Assembly (NCBI RefSeq): GCF_010119545.1
Contig: NZ_JAAEAA010000002.1
Coordinates: forward strand, 124,001 to 188,000
Length of the DNA: 64,000 bases
Source of the DNA: Pontibacter fetidus
Lineage (GTDB): Bacteria > Bacteroidota > Bacteroidia > Cytophagales > Hymenobacteraceae
Direction of reading: 5' to 3'
Shown piece by piece: positions 44,159 to 52,827 of this stretch. Each line of letters starts with the position of its first letter. Position 1 is the first letter of the stretch. The position numbers and the translations under genes were made by a program. The notes under the pieces are model-generated. The model was not told the origin of the DNA and made no database searches. It saw only the letters and a program-made list of their open reading frames with translations.

Positions 44159-46087
44159 TTATTTCTGTAAGAAAGCGTTGCCAATTTCCTTTTCTCTAAA
44201 GCGGTCGTGGATCTCAGTAAGTATAACAGGGTCGTCTATAGTGGATGGGATGGCGTAATGCTCGCCGTCGGCTATGTTACGGATAATCTTGCGCAATATT
44301 TTGCCGGACCGGGTTTTGGGCAGGCGCTTTACCAGCAAGGCATTTCTGAAGTAAGCAACAGCCCCTATTTTCTCACGAATGAGTGCGATAAGTTCCTGTT
44401 CCAGTTGCGCTTCGGTTATAGTCTGGCCATCTTTTAAAACTACCAGCCCAACAGGTCGCTGGCCACGCAGGTCGTCGGCTATGCCTACCACCGCACATTC
44501 GGCCACGGCATTATGCGAGGCTACCATTTCTTCCATTTCGCCGGTAGATAAGCGGTGCCCCGACACGTTGATTACATCATCGATTCGCCCCATAATATAC
44601 ACGTAGCCGTCTTCGTCAATGTAACCGCCATCGCCGGTCATGTAATACCCCGGAAAACGCTCCAGGTAAGACTTCCGGAAACGGACATCATCTTCCCAAA
44701 GTGTTGGCAGGCAGCCCGGAGGCAGAGGCAGTTTTACCGCTACGGAGCCTTCCTGCAGGGGTATCAGTTCCTGCCCGTCTTCGCCTAAAATCTCAACTTT
44801 GTACCCACACACCGGTTTGCCCGCAGAACCCGCCTTGGCAGGTATAAGCCCGTAGCCTACCATATTTGCCACCATCGGCCACCCCGATTCGGTTTGCCAC
44901 CAATGGTCTATTACAGGCACTTTCAGCAGATCTTTAGCCCAGTAATAGGTAGCAGGGTCGCAGCGCTCGCCGGCCAAAAACAGGTATTTAAGAGAGGGCA
45001 GGTCGTATAGTTTCTTAAACTTGCCATCGGGGTCTTCTTTTTTAATGGCGCGGATAGCGGTTGGCGCTGTAAACAATACCTTAACCTGGTGCTGCTGAAT
45101 AATGCGCCAGAACGTACCGGCATCGGGGGTACGCACTGGCTTGCCCTCGAACAAAACCGTAGTGCAACCATGTATAAGCGGCGCATATACCAGGTACGAG
45201 TGACCTACAGCCCAACCCACATCCGAAGCCGCCCAGAACACATCGCCCGGGTCAACACCGTACACTGCTTTCATGCTATACTTTAGTGCAACCGCATGGC
45301 CACCGTTATCCCGGATAATGCCTTTGGGTTTGCCGGTGGTGCCCGACGTATACAGTACATACAGTGGGTCCAGAGCATCAACAGGTACGCAGTCGGCAGG
45401 CGCGGCTTTTTGCCATACTTCCATAAAATCGAGGTCGCGGCCGGGTTGCATGTCAGCTACCACATACGGGCGCTGCAAAACTATCGTATGGGCTGGTTTA
45501 TGTTTACTGTCATTCAGGGCTTTGTCGAGCAGCGGTTTATACGGAATGTATTTATCGAATTCGATACCGCAGGAGGCAGAAATAACCACTTTCGGTTTGG
45601 CATCATCTACCCTGACAGTAAGCTCGTGCGGGGCAAACCCACCAAACACTACCGAATGTATAGCGCCTAACCGCGCACAGGCCAACATCGCTACAACAGC
45701 TTCGGGTATTACCGGCATATAAATTACCACCGTATCGCCTTTGCCCACACCCAGGTCGCGCAACGCCCCTGCAAAACGGGCCACCATATCCCGGAACTCG
45801 CGGTAACTATAGCTGCGCACCGTATCGGTCACCGGCGAGTCGTAGATCATAGCAATCTGGTCGGCGCGACCATTTTCTACGTGGTAGTCCAGGGCCAGGT
45901 AAGCTGTGTTTAGTTTACCTCCCTTAAACCACCGGTAAAAGCCGTTTTCGTCGCTGCTCAGTACCTGCTCGGGTTGCTGGTACCAGGCAATCTGGGCGGC
46001 CTGTTCACGCCAAAAAGCTTCGGGGTCGGTTATACTTTGGTTGTAAGCTGCAGTGTACGATTTTGAAGTGTCTGCTATAGTTTCCAT
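44159..46087 (-). CDS. prpE: propionyl-CoA synthetase-like acyl-CoA synthetase
   Basis: A 642-residue AMP-forming enzyme, homologous to the Acs downstream but of the PrpE/ACSS3 type. The markers are YTSGTTGKPKGIIRDNGGHAVAL with its conserved GGH, SDVGWAVGHSYLVYAPLIHG, DHWWQTESGWP and GDGGYIDEDGYVYIMGRIDD. PKTRSGKILRKIIR lies at the C-terminus. It is expected to activate propionate, and perhaps other short acids, to CoA esters. The B12 adenosyltransferase elsewhere in the window would fit a propionate-to-methylmalonyl-CoA route, but that link is inference. Confidence 0.85.
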   Translation of the reverse strand: METIADTSKSYTAAYNQSITDPEAFWREQAAQIAWYQQPEQVLSSDENGFYRWFKGGKLNTAYLALDYHVENGRADQIAMIYDSPVTDTVRSYSYREFRDMVARFAGALRDLGVGKGDTVVIYMPVIPEAVVAMLACARLGAIHSVVFGGFAPHELTVRVDDAKPKVVISASCGIEFDKYIPYKPLLDKALNDSKHKPAHTIVLQRPYVVADMQPGRDLDFMEVWQKAAPADCVPVDALDPLYVLYTSGTTGKPKGIIRDNGGHAVALKYSMKAVYGVDPGDVFWAASDVGWAVGHSYLVYAPLIHGCTTVLFEGKPVRTPDAGTFWRIIQQHQVKVLFTAPTAIRAIKKEDPDGKFKKLYDLPSLKYLFLAGERCDPATYYWAKDLLKVPVIDHWWQTESGWPMVANMVGYGLIPAKAGSAGKPVCGYKVEILGEDGQELIPLQEGSVAVKLPLPPGCLPTLWEDDVRFRKSYLERFPGYYMTGDGGYIDEDGYVYIMGRIDDVINVSGHRLSTGEMEEMVASHNAVAECAVVGIADDLRGQRPVGLVVLKDGQTITEAQLEQELIALIREKIGAVAYFRNALLVKRLPKTRSGKILRKIIRNIADGEHYAIPSTIDDPVILTEIHDRFREKEIGNAFLQK

Positions 46088-46208
46088 GGCTGCGGCGTTT
46101 ATAGTTACTTATACTTAAGTCAGTTGCAGTTTTATTCAGAGCTAATGGCGCAGAAAGAACGTTTTACTAAACTACAGGTCTGTTCTTACTTTATCACATT
46201 GCTTAAGG

Positions 46209-46319
46209 CTATGTTTTGTACCTGGCGGTTATCCATTTAGTACGCGTACCTTTCACATCCCTTTTCCAATCCGTATCTACGCTTCCGGCTTTTAAGCTGC
46301 CATCCTTCGCTACATCAAT
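46209..46319 (-). pseudogene. possible C-terminal gene fragment
   Basis: In the 371-base spacer 46088-46458 one minus-strand frame stays open for 36 codons and has protein-like content: IDVAKDGSLKAGS, then VDTDWKRDVKG and TKWITARYKT, ending at TAG. There is no start codon, and a TAA lies directly upstream in frame. It may be the tail of a decayed gene. No family is recognised. The rest of the spacer holds AACTATAG/AAGTATA sites and a weak GC-rich dyad, nothing else. Confidence 0.3.
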
Positions 46320-46458
46320 TTAGTAAATTATACTTACATATGCAGATACTAATGCTAAACTATAGTTCAGGAATTACACAAGACGTTTCAGCTATAAAAA
46401 AAGCCCGGCAAATATGCACAGGCTATAGTTTTATGATCAATGGTAAGTTTAAACGTGG

Positions 46459-47193
46459 TTACATGTTCCGCACATCCTGTATCACATCGCTATAGTTGGC
46501 GGTGTTGTGCATAAGGTGGATAATCTTGTGAGCTACTGTTTCGGGTTGGGCCAGCTGGTTACTGGCTTTATAGTCTCTAAACTTTTCTACAGTACTAAAG
46601 CGACCGGCATCGGCTTCTCTGATATTCTCTTGCATGGCTGTATCCACCACTCCCGGCGACAATGCATATACTTTAACACCCGAGCCACGCATGTCCTGTT
46701 CTTTTTGTATGGTCATGGAAAGCATATCCAGAGCTGCTTTTGAAGCACAGTAACTAGCCCAGCCATCAATCGGGTATTTTCCGGCACCGGAGCTGATGTT
46801 AACTATAAGCTTTTCAGCGGGGTGCTGCTGATACACTTTCAGAAACGTGTTCATGAGCATAGCTGGCACAATCACGTTCACATCAAACACAAACTCGAAG
46901 CGCTCGTTCGGCATTCCCTCGCCCACATACCCGATATCACCCATTACACCAGCATTGTTTACAAGTACCAGCTTTTCAGCATTGTTAAATGGCATAAATA
47001 CTTTCTGCAGGTTATGCTCCACGGCCGGTATATCTGAGAAATCTAAAGGCTGGTGATGGTAGTTTTTATGGGTGATGGTGCTATTGCGGCAAACACCAAT
47101 TACCCGGTTGTTATCGTCTTTCAGTAGTTCTTCGGCCAGGGCCTTGCCGATCCCTTTGCTGGTTCCGGTTATGATGTAGTAGTTCACGGGCAT
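46459..47193 (-). CDS. short-chain dehydrogenase/reductase
   Basis: A 244-residue SDR. The cofactor motif is TGTSKGIG (9-16), with NNAG in VLVNNAG and the catalytic pair in YCASKAAL after a serine in NISSGAG. An Arg in GVCRNS suggests NADPH preference. The overall pattern is closest to sepiapterin or benzil reductase-like SDRs, but the substrate is unknown. It is monocistronic by spacing, between a gene-poor spacer and the palindrome-rich region before hslU. Confidence 0.85.
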   Translation of the reverse strand: MPVNYYIITGTSKGIGKALAEELLKDDNNRVIGVCRNSTITHKNYHHQPLDFSDIPAVEHNLQKVFMPFNNAEKLVLVNNAGVMGDIGYVGEGMPNERFEFVFDVNVIVPAMLMNTFLKVYQQHPAEKLIVNISSGAGKYPIDGWASYCASKAALDMLSMTIQKEQDMRGSGVKVYALSPGVVDTAMQENIREADAGRFSTVEKFRDYKASNQLAQPETVAHKIIHLMHNTANYSDVIQDVRNM

Positions 47194-47473
47194 TTATAGT
47201 TAAAGAGTTTTGGAGTTTATGAGTTAGAGAGTTATCAATTACGAATATGGCTAAGAGAAAGGTTAATTCCTTTTTAGAAGCATAAAGTATGGATTATGCG
47301 CCGAAAACAAAAGCCGGCAGCTCTGCTTCTGCAAAACTGCCGGCTTTTCTGTAAACTTAAGTCAACTATAGCTGAGCGAGTCTGGAGACTCGCGCCCACC
47401 CTTCGTCACCGATTGGATACCGGCGCCAGTTGATAGTTTACCTTTCTAACTTTTTAACTTCCAAACTTTCTAA
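47194..47473. repeat. palindrome-rich spacer downstream of hslU
   Basis: 280 bases containing AGTTAGAGAGTT-type units at the left (about 47205-47235) and their complements CTTTCTAACTTTTTAACTT at the right (about 47442-47475). This recalls the inverted arms at 13090-13449 but is less exact. Inside are the hslU terminator hairpin, an AACTATAG site and the perfect dyad GCGAGTCTGGAGACTCGC at about 47377. Confidence 0.55.
47309..47348 (-). terminator. terminator downstream of hslU
   Basis: A 12-bp perfect stem (AAAAGCCGGCAG/CTGCCGGCTTTT) with a 16-base loop, reading into TTTTGTTTTC on the minus strand, 126 bases past the hslU stop codon. Confidence 0.7.
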
Positions 47474-48865
47474 CTATAGAATGTATTCGCTCAGGTCGCG
47501 GTTCTTCACCATGCCAGCCAGTTTCTCCTGCACCATTTCGCGGGTAACTACGATCTTGGCATTGGCGCCTATTTTATCTGGTACATCAAATAGGATGTCG
47601 TTCAGCAGGCGGCTCATGATGGTTTGCAAACGACGCGCTCCGATATTCTCCACTTCTGCATTTACCTCATAAGCCATACTTGCTATTTCGTCCAGGGCCT
47701 CGTCGTTAAAGGTCAGCGATACGTTCTCGGATCCTAGCAAGGCCTCGTACTGCTTGGTAAGCGCATTTTTCGGGAACTTCAGAATCTGGTAGAAGTCTTC
47801 CTTGGTCAGGCTCTGTAACTCCACACGAATCGGGAAACGGCCCTGCAACTCAGGTATAAGATCGGATGGCTTGGCCACATGGAATGCACCAGCTGCTATA
47901 AACAGAATATGGTCGGTGTTGATGATGCCGTACTTGGTGTTTACGGTAGAGCCCTCAACTATAGGTAACAGGTCGCGCTGCACCCCTTCGCGGCTCACAT
48001 CCGGACCGCTACCTTTTTTGCTCGAGCTGGCCACTTTGTCAATTTCATCTATAAAAATAACGCCGGAGTTTTCAGCCTTAAAGATCGCCTCTTCTTTCAC
48101 CTCGTCCATATCGATGAGCTTGGCAGCTTCTTCTTCTAATAGAATTTTGCGGGCTTCCGCAATCGTAACTTTGCGCTTTTTAGTCTTCTTCGGCATCATG
48201 CCACTGATCATCTCCTGGATGTTCATCATCGATGCTTCGTCCATGCCCGGCCCCATTACACCCATGCCCGGCATAGCGCTCTGCTGAATACGGATCTCGA
48301 TCTTGCGGTCTTCCAATTCGCCGTTGCGTATCTTTTCCCGGAATTTATCGCGGGTGCGTTCGTTCAGTTCGTAATCAGTATCAGGCATTACGTTGGGGTC
48401 TGATGACATAGTTACCGGCGACCCAGCACGCCCCTGAATTGGTGGGATAAGGGCATCCAGTATAATGTCTTCCACCAATTCAGCGGCTTTTACTTTTACC
48501 TCTTCTTTTTTGCGGGTCTTTACCATATTCACGGCTTGCTCCACAAGGTCGCGCACCATGCTTTCAACGTCACGCCCCACATAGCCCACTTCAGTAAATT
48601 TAGAGGCTTCTACTTTGGTAAAGGGCGCATCTGCGATCTTGGCCAGGCGGCGGGCAATCTCGGTTTTACCCACACCCGTAGCCCCGATCATCAGTATATT
48701 GTTGGGTACGATCTCTTTCTGAATGCTTTCGTCGGCGTTCATGCGGCGCCAGCGGTTACGAAGCGCAATGGCAACGTTACGCTTGGCATCCTGTTGCCCG
48801 ATAATATATTTATCCAGCTCCGCTACGATCTGGGCTGGCGTTAAATGTTCCAGGGAATCTAACAT
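47474..48865 (-). CDS. hslU: HslU ATPase of the HslUV protease
   Basis: A 463-residue AAA+ unfoldase that feeds substrates to the HslV peptidase. Walker A is GATGVGKT (61-68). The central insertion (I) domain is long and charged (about 105-255). Walker B is SGVIFIDEIDKVA. RDLLPIVEGSTV and GAFHVAKPSDLIPELQGRFPIRVEL are family hallmarks. The C-terminal tail DLSEYIL is the kind that docks into HslV. Unusually hslV is not adjacent; the upstream neighbour is a porQ-like gene with a 51-base gap. Confidence 0.95.
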   Translation of the reverse strand: MLDSLEHLTPAQIVAELDKYIIGQQDAKRNVAIALRNRWRRMNADESIQKEIVPNNILMIGATGVGKTEIARRLAKIADAPFTKVEASKFTEVGYVGRDVESMVRDLVEQAVNMVKTRKKEEVKVKAAELVEDIILDALIPPIQGRAGSPVTMSSDPNVMPDTDYELNERTRDKFREKIRNGELEDRKIEIRIQQSAMPGMGVMGPGMDEASMMNIQEMISGMMPKKTKKRKVTIAEARKILLEEEAAKLIDMDEVKEEAIFKAENSGVIFIDEIDKVASSSKKGSGPDVSREGVQRDLLPIVEGSTVNTKYGIINTDHILFIAAGAFHVAKPSDLIPELQGRFPIRVELQSLTKEDFYQILKFPKNALTKQYEALLGSENVSLTFNDEALDEIASMAYEVNAEVENIGARRLQTIMSRLLNDILFDVPDKIGANAKIVVTREMVQEKLAGMVKNRDLSEYIL

Positions 48866-48916
48866 CTTTAAGTTTTTAAGTATAAATAAAGTGGCTGCTA
48901 TACAAACAGCCAGGTG

Positions 48917-49960
48917 TTATTCAGTGTTTTTACGCTTCAGCAACGTACTGGTATCAGTACTTATAGTTACGTAATGGCTCGCGCCCGACGGATGATAAAA
49001 AGCGCTGCTATAGTTCAGTTCAAAGGTCCGTACCCGTAACATAGCTCCCAACGAAAAGCCTGCTCCACCAGAAGCATTCTCTAAACGCAACTCTTTACGT
49101 CGTAAATGGTTATACCCGGCCCGCACCTTAAAGTTTTTGCTAAAGATAAACTCAGAACCAACCACAAAATGCCTGGCCAGTTTATCGCCAAACGTTTTTT
49201 CCTGTTCTATCTCATTTCCATTTTCATCGAGGCGACCTTTGGCATTTGGGTCTAAGTATACAACGTCGAACTGGTATAGGTGGTGTGCTGTCAGCGAAAG
49301 TCGTACGGGCATGTGTTCCGGTTTATAGCTGGCACCTAATTGCGCATCAAAAGGCATGTTCTGTCGATCACCATCATCAAAAGGTTTTACCTGGTAACCA
49401 ATGTTCTTAAATGCCAGGCCTATAGTTAGATCTTTCTCCGGATGCTTGAACAAGCCACCTACATCAGCCAACATACCAACTGCCTTGTTACCAGCTATAC
49501 TTGATACGGCCAGTTTTGCGGTGGCTCCAATCGTAAATGCTTCGGCTTGGCGCGCATGGCTCACGCTCAACGTATAATCGTTAACGGTAAAACTGCCTTC
49601 TGCCTGGCCGGTGGCATCGCGTTGCACAAAATCGCCATAGTTCAGGTAATTTATACTTGCCGCCCAGCGCCCCAGCTTCTCATGGTTAAAAGCATACCCC
49701 GCATTACTCTGCTTGATATCGGCTAAATAACCTACATAACTCAAGCTCAGTTGCCGGTCCATTTCAGCGTTCAGCAAAGCCGGGTTGGCAGCTACCATAT
49801 TCACATCATGTCCGAACGAGCTTACGTTTATACTTCCGAGGGCGGCTTGTTTGGAGCTAACGGGTAACTCCAAAAACGTAAAAGCACGCTGCCCTCCTAC
49901 CTGCGCCGCGAGCGGTAGGCTCAACAGCAAACAAAGCAAGAGGGCAGCAGTGTATTTCAT
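48917..49960 (-). CDS. porQ: PorQ-like type IX secretion outer-membrane protein
   Basis: A 347-residue protein with a signal peptide (about 1-19, ending PLAAQ). It is a long beta-barrel of the PorV/PorQ group. The mature start AFTFLELPVSSKQAALGS is characteristic, as are NPALLNAEMDRQLSLSYVGYL and GYAFNHEKLGRWAASINYLNYG. PorQ is an accessory part of the type IX secretion system of Bacteroidota, tied to the attachment complex. It is upstream of hslU and probably shares a transcript. PorQ rather than a related barrel is an inference from these blocks. Confidence 0.75.
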   Translation of the reverse strand: MKYTAALLLCLLLSLPLAAQVGGQRAFTFLELPVSSKQAALGSINVSSFGHDVNMVAANPALLNAEMDRQLSLSYVGYLADIKQSNAGYAFNHEKLGRWAASINYLNYGDFVQRDATGQAEGSFTVNDYTLSVSHARQAEAFTIGATAKLAVSSIAGNKAVGMLADVGGLFKHPEKDLTIGLAFKNIGYQVKPFDDGDRQNMPFDAQLGASYKPEHMPVRLSLTAHHLYQFDVVYLDPNAKGRLDENGNEIEQEKTFGDKLARHFVVGSEFIFSKNFKVRAGYNHLRRKELRLENASGGAGFSLGAMLRVRTFELNYSSAFYHPSGASHYVTISTDTSTLLKRKNTE

Positions 49961-50111
49961 GTTATTTTTGAGTGAGTGAATATTTCTGTCATCCCGATTT
50001 CAGGAGAGATCTATCTGGAATTCAAAATAGATTTCTCACCTTGTTCGAAATAGCAACTATAAGTTAATTTAAAATTCGCTCATCCACTCAATCAAAGTTC
50101 AAAATCAGTCC

Positions 50112-52601
50112 TTACTCCACTTCCATCTTTCGGTCTTCGGTAACGGTCAGGTCAAGTGGGTGCTTTACTTTTTCTTTCAGCAGGGCTATTTTAATCACGT
50201 CATCTACCTTATCCACGTAATGGATGTTCAGGCCTTTGATGTATTGCTCCGGGATCTCGTTTATATCTTTGCGGTTTTTCTGGCAAAGTATAATATCCGT
50301 TACACCGGCGCGCTTGGCAGCCAGTATCTTTTCTTTTATACCACCTACCGGCAACACTTTACCACGCAACGTAATCTCACCAGTCATGGCTAAACGGCTA
50401 CGCACTTTACGTTGCGTAAACATTGATGCAATAGACGTAAAAATAGCAATACCTGCCGATGGCCCGTCTTTTGGAACAGCACCTTCGGGGAAGTGGATAT
50501 GCAGGTCGTACTGGTCAAAAATTCTATAGTCTATATCCAGCAAATTGGCATGGGCTTTCAGGTAAGAAAGTGCCGTAACTGCCGATTCCTTCATCACATC
50601 ACCTAACTGTCCGGATAGTGTAAGCTTACCTTTACCCTTGCTAAGTATAGATTCCACGAACAGGATGTCACCGCCAACGGATGTCCAGGCCAGGCCTGTA
50701 ACCACGCCAGCTGTATCAATATCCTGGTAGATCTCTTTGTCGAAGATTTCGGCACCCATAATTTTGGTTACATCTTCCGGCTTTATAGTATGCGGATATT
50801 CTTCTTCCATCGCCTTTAGTTTGGCAATGTGGCGTACCAGCTGGCCTATTTTACGCTCAAGGCTACGCACACCCGATTCACGGGTATAGTCCTCAATTAC
50901 TTTCTGCAGGGCTGGTTTTGTGATCTTTACATCTTCTTCCAGCAAGCCGTGCTCTTTTATCTGCTTTGGTACCAGGTGGCGTTTTGCTATTTCTAGCTTC
51001 TCTTCCATCGTATAACCGGTCAGCTCAATAATTTCCATACGGTCGCGCAGGGCAGGCTGTATGGTATCCAGTGAGTTGGCAGTAGCTATGAAAAGGACTT
51101 TCGACAGATCATATTCCACATCCAGGTAGTTATCCATAAACGTGTGATTCTGCTCCGGGTCCAGTACCTCCAGCAAAGCTGAAGACGGATCGCCACGGAA
51201 GTCAGAAGCAAGCTTATCGATCTCGTCCAGGATGATAACCGGGTTACCAGAACCTACTTTTTTGATCTGGCTGATGATCTTACCGGGCATAGCGCCAACA
51301 TACGTTCTTCTATGGCCACGAATTTCTGCTTCATCCCTAACACCACCCAGTGACATTCTGACATACTTACGACCCAAACTTGCAGCTATAGAACGACCAA
51401 GTGAGGTTTTACCAACACCCGGAGGACCGTACAGGCAAAGTATAGGCGCCTTCATATCGTTTTTCAGCTTTAGTACAGCCAGGTACTCCAGGATGCGTTC
51501 CTTTACTTTCTCCAGTCCGTAATGGTCTGTGTCCAGTATCTTTTTGGTGCGCTTCAGGTTAAAGTTGTCCTTGGTATACTCTTTCCAAGGCAGGTCCAAC
51601 AAAAACTCGATATAGTTTACCGCTACCGGGTATTCAGCAGCCTGCGGGTTAAGGCGGGCCAGTTTGTCTATCTCTTTTTTGAAATGCTTGGCAACAGCTT
51701 CCGGCCATTTTTTCTTTACAGCGCGGTCCCTGAAGTTCTCGATTTCCTTGTCCGGACCTTCCTGCCCCAACTCATCCTGCAACACTTTAATCTGCTGACG
51801 CAGGAAATAGTCGCGCTGCTGCTGGTCTATATCAGTATGTACTTTGGTATGAATTTCCTGCTTCAGCTCCAGTAACTGTACTTCGCGCAACATAAGCTGT
51901 AGCAACTGTGTGCCACGCTCTGTGCCGTCGTTCACTTCCAGTAGCTGCTGTTTCTGAGCAACTTCTACATTCAGGTTACTCGACAGGAAATGCGTCAGGA
52001 AAGCAGGGCTATCAATGTTATCAAGCGCAACCTGGGCTTCCTGCGGTATCTCAGGGTTCAGCTTCAGTATCTTGGCAGCAGCATCTTTCAGCGACTGTAC
52101 TAGTGCTTTTACTTCCTTATCTTTTTTGTTCAGGTTAGTTTCCTGGCAGTAACTTACACGCGCTGTTAAGTAAGGGTCTTCCTGGGTTATCTCCTCGATC
52201 TTAAAGCGGCTATGGCCTTGTATAATTATAGTTGTGTTGCCGTCAGGCAGCACCAGCATCTTAAGTATACGCGCCACCGTACCAACACTAAACAGGTCTT
52301 CCGGCGATGGGTCGTCGGCGTTCGTGTTTTTCTGGGCTACTACCCCAATGGTTTTATCGCCTTTGTAGGCTTTGCGTACCAGGCGCACCGATTTTTTACG
52401 GCTAACAGTAATAGGCAATACAACACCCGGAAAAAGTACGGTGTTGCGCACAGCAAGTATAGGCAGCTCTGCCGGGAGTTCTGCCGCAGGTATTTCTTCT
52501 TCAGGGTCTGTGGTGATGACCGAGATCACTTCACCGTTGTCGTTATCAGAAGCTGAGCTAAGTAAAAGGTTATGCAGAAAGTTATTCAAAGTATAGTTCA
52601 T
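50112..52601 (-). CDS. lon: Lon protease
   Basis: An ATP-dependent serine protease for misfolded and regulatory proteins. From ATG 52601 it is 829 residues, starting MNYTLNNFLHNL; a longer upstream start exists but its extra 29 residues do not look like Lon. The N-terminal substrate domain (ILAVRNTVLFPGVVLPITV) is followed by an AAA+ domain with Walker A GPPGVGKT (about 392-399). The protease domain has the Ser in PKDGPSAG and the Lys in GGIKEKILAAKRAG. The length is normal. It is divergent from the OmpA/PD40 gene. Confidence 0.95.
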   Translation of the reverse strand: MNYTLNNFLHNLLLSSASDNDNGEVISVITTDPEEEIPAAELPAELPILAVRNTVLFPGVVLPITVSRKKSVRLVRKAYKGDKTIGVVAQKNTNADDPSPEDLFSVGTVARILKMLVLPDGNTTIIIQGHSRFKIEEITQEDPYLTARVSYCQETNLNKKDKEVKALVQSLKDAAAKILKLNPEIPQEAQVALDNIDSPAFLTHFLSSNLNVEVAQKQQLLEVNDGTERGTQLLQLMLREVQLLELKQEIHTKVHTDIDQQQRDYFLRQQIKVLQDELGQEGPDKEIENFRDRAVKKKWPEAVAKHFKKEIDKLARLNPQAAEYPVAVNYIEFLLDLPWKEYTKDNFNLKRTKKILDTDHYGLEKVKERILEYLAVLKLKNDMKAPILCLYGPPGVGKTSLGRSIAASLGRKYVRMSLGGVRDEAEIRGHRRTYVGAMPGKIISQIKKVGSGNPVIILDEIDKLASDFRGDPSSALLEVLDPEQNHTFMDNYLDVEYDLSKVLFIATANSLDTIQPALRDRMEIIELTGYTMEEKLEIAKRHLVPKQIKEHGLLEEDVKITKPALQKVIEDYTRESGVRSLERKIGQLVRHIAKLKAMEEEYPHTIKPEDVTKIMGAEIFDKEIYQDIDTAGVVTGLAWTSVGGDILFVESILSKGKGKLTLSGQLGDVMKESAVTALSYLKAHANLLDIDYRIFDQYDLHIHFPEGAVPKDGPSAGIAIFTSIASMFTQRKVRSRLAMTGEITLRGKVLPVGGIKEKILAAKRAGVTDIILCQKNRKDINEIPEQYIKGLNIHYVDKVDDVIKIALLKEKVKHPLDLTVTEDRKMEVE

Positions 52602-52794
52602 AGTTTGTGTCAATGCCAGAATGACATAAAAAAGGCCATACACATGGCTTTTTCCGAATTGATGTACTATAGTCAAGACTTGTGCCAACTATAGATCACT
52701 GACGCAATGGTTCAGGGTTAAAGATATCAGGTATTTTGCCTAAAATAAAATGACATGCCAGGTATTTAATTACAAAAATATAGTTCAAAATTAA

Positions 52795-52802
52795 TATCTT
52801 TG
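52795..52802 (+). promoter_or_regulatory. -7 element for the OmpA/PD40 gene
   Basis: TATCTTTG matches TAnnTTTG 25 bases before the start codon, in an AT-rich leader. The -33 element is not clear. Confidence 0.5.
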
Positions 52803-52827
52803 ACCATCAGGTAAAAAGAAGCGGAAA

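Noticed and set aside
49985..50070. Spacer fragment starting TGTCATCCCGATTTCAGG between the porQ-like gene and lon
   Set aside because: It recalls common spacer repeats, but I see no second copy in the window good enough to call it.
52602..52688. 29-residue N-terminal extension of Lon
   Set aside because: The extension is hydrophobic and unlike Lon. The family start fits MNYTLNNFLHNL at 52601, and the extension crosses the likely leader.
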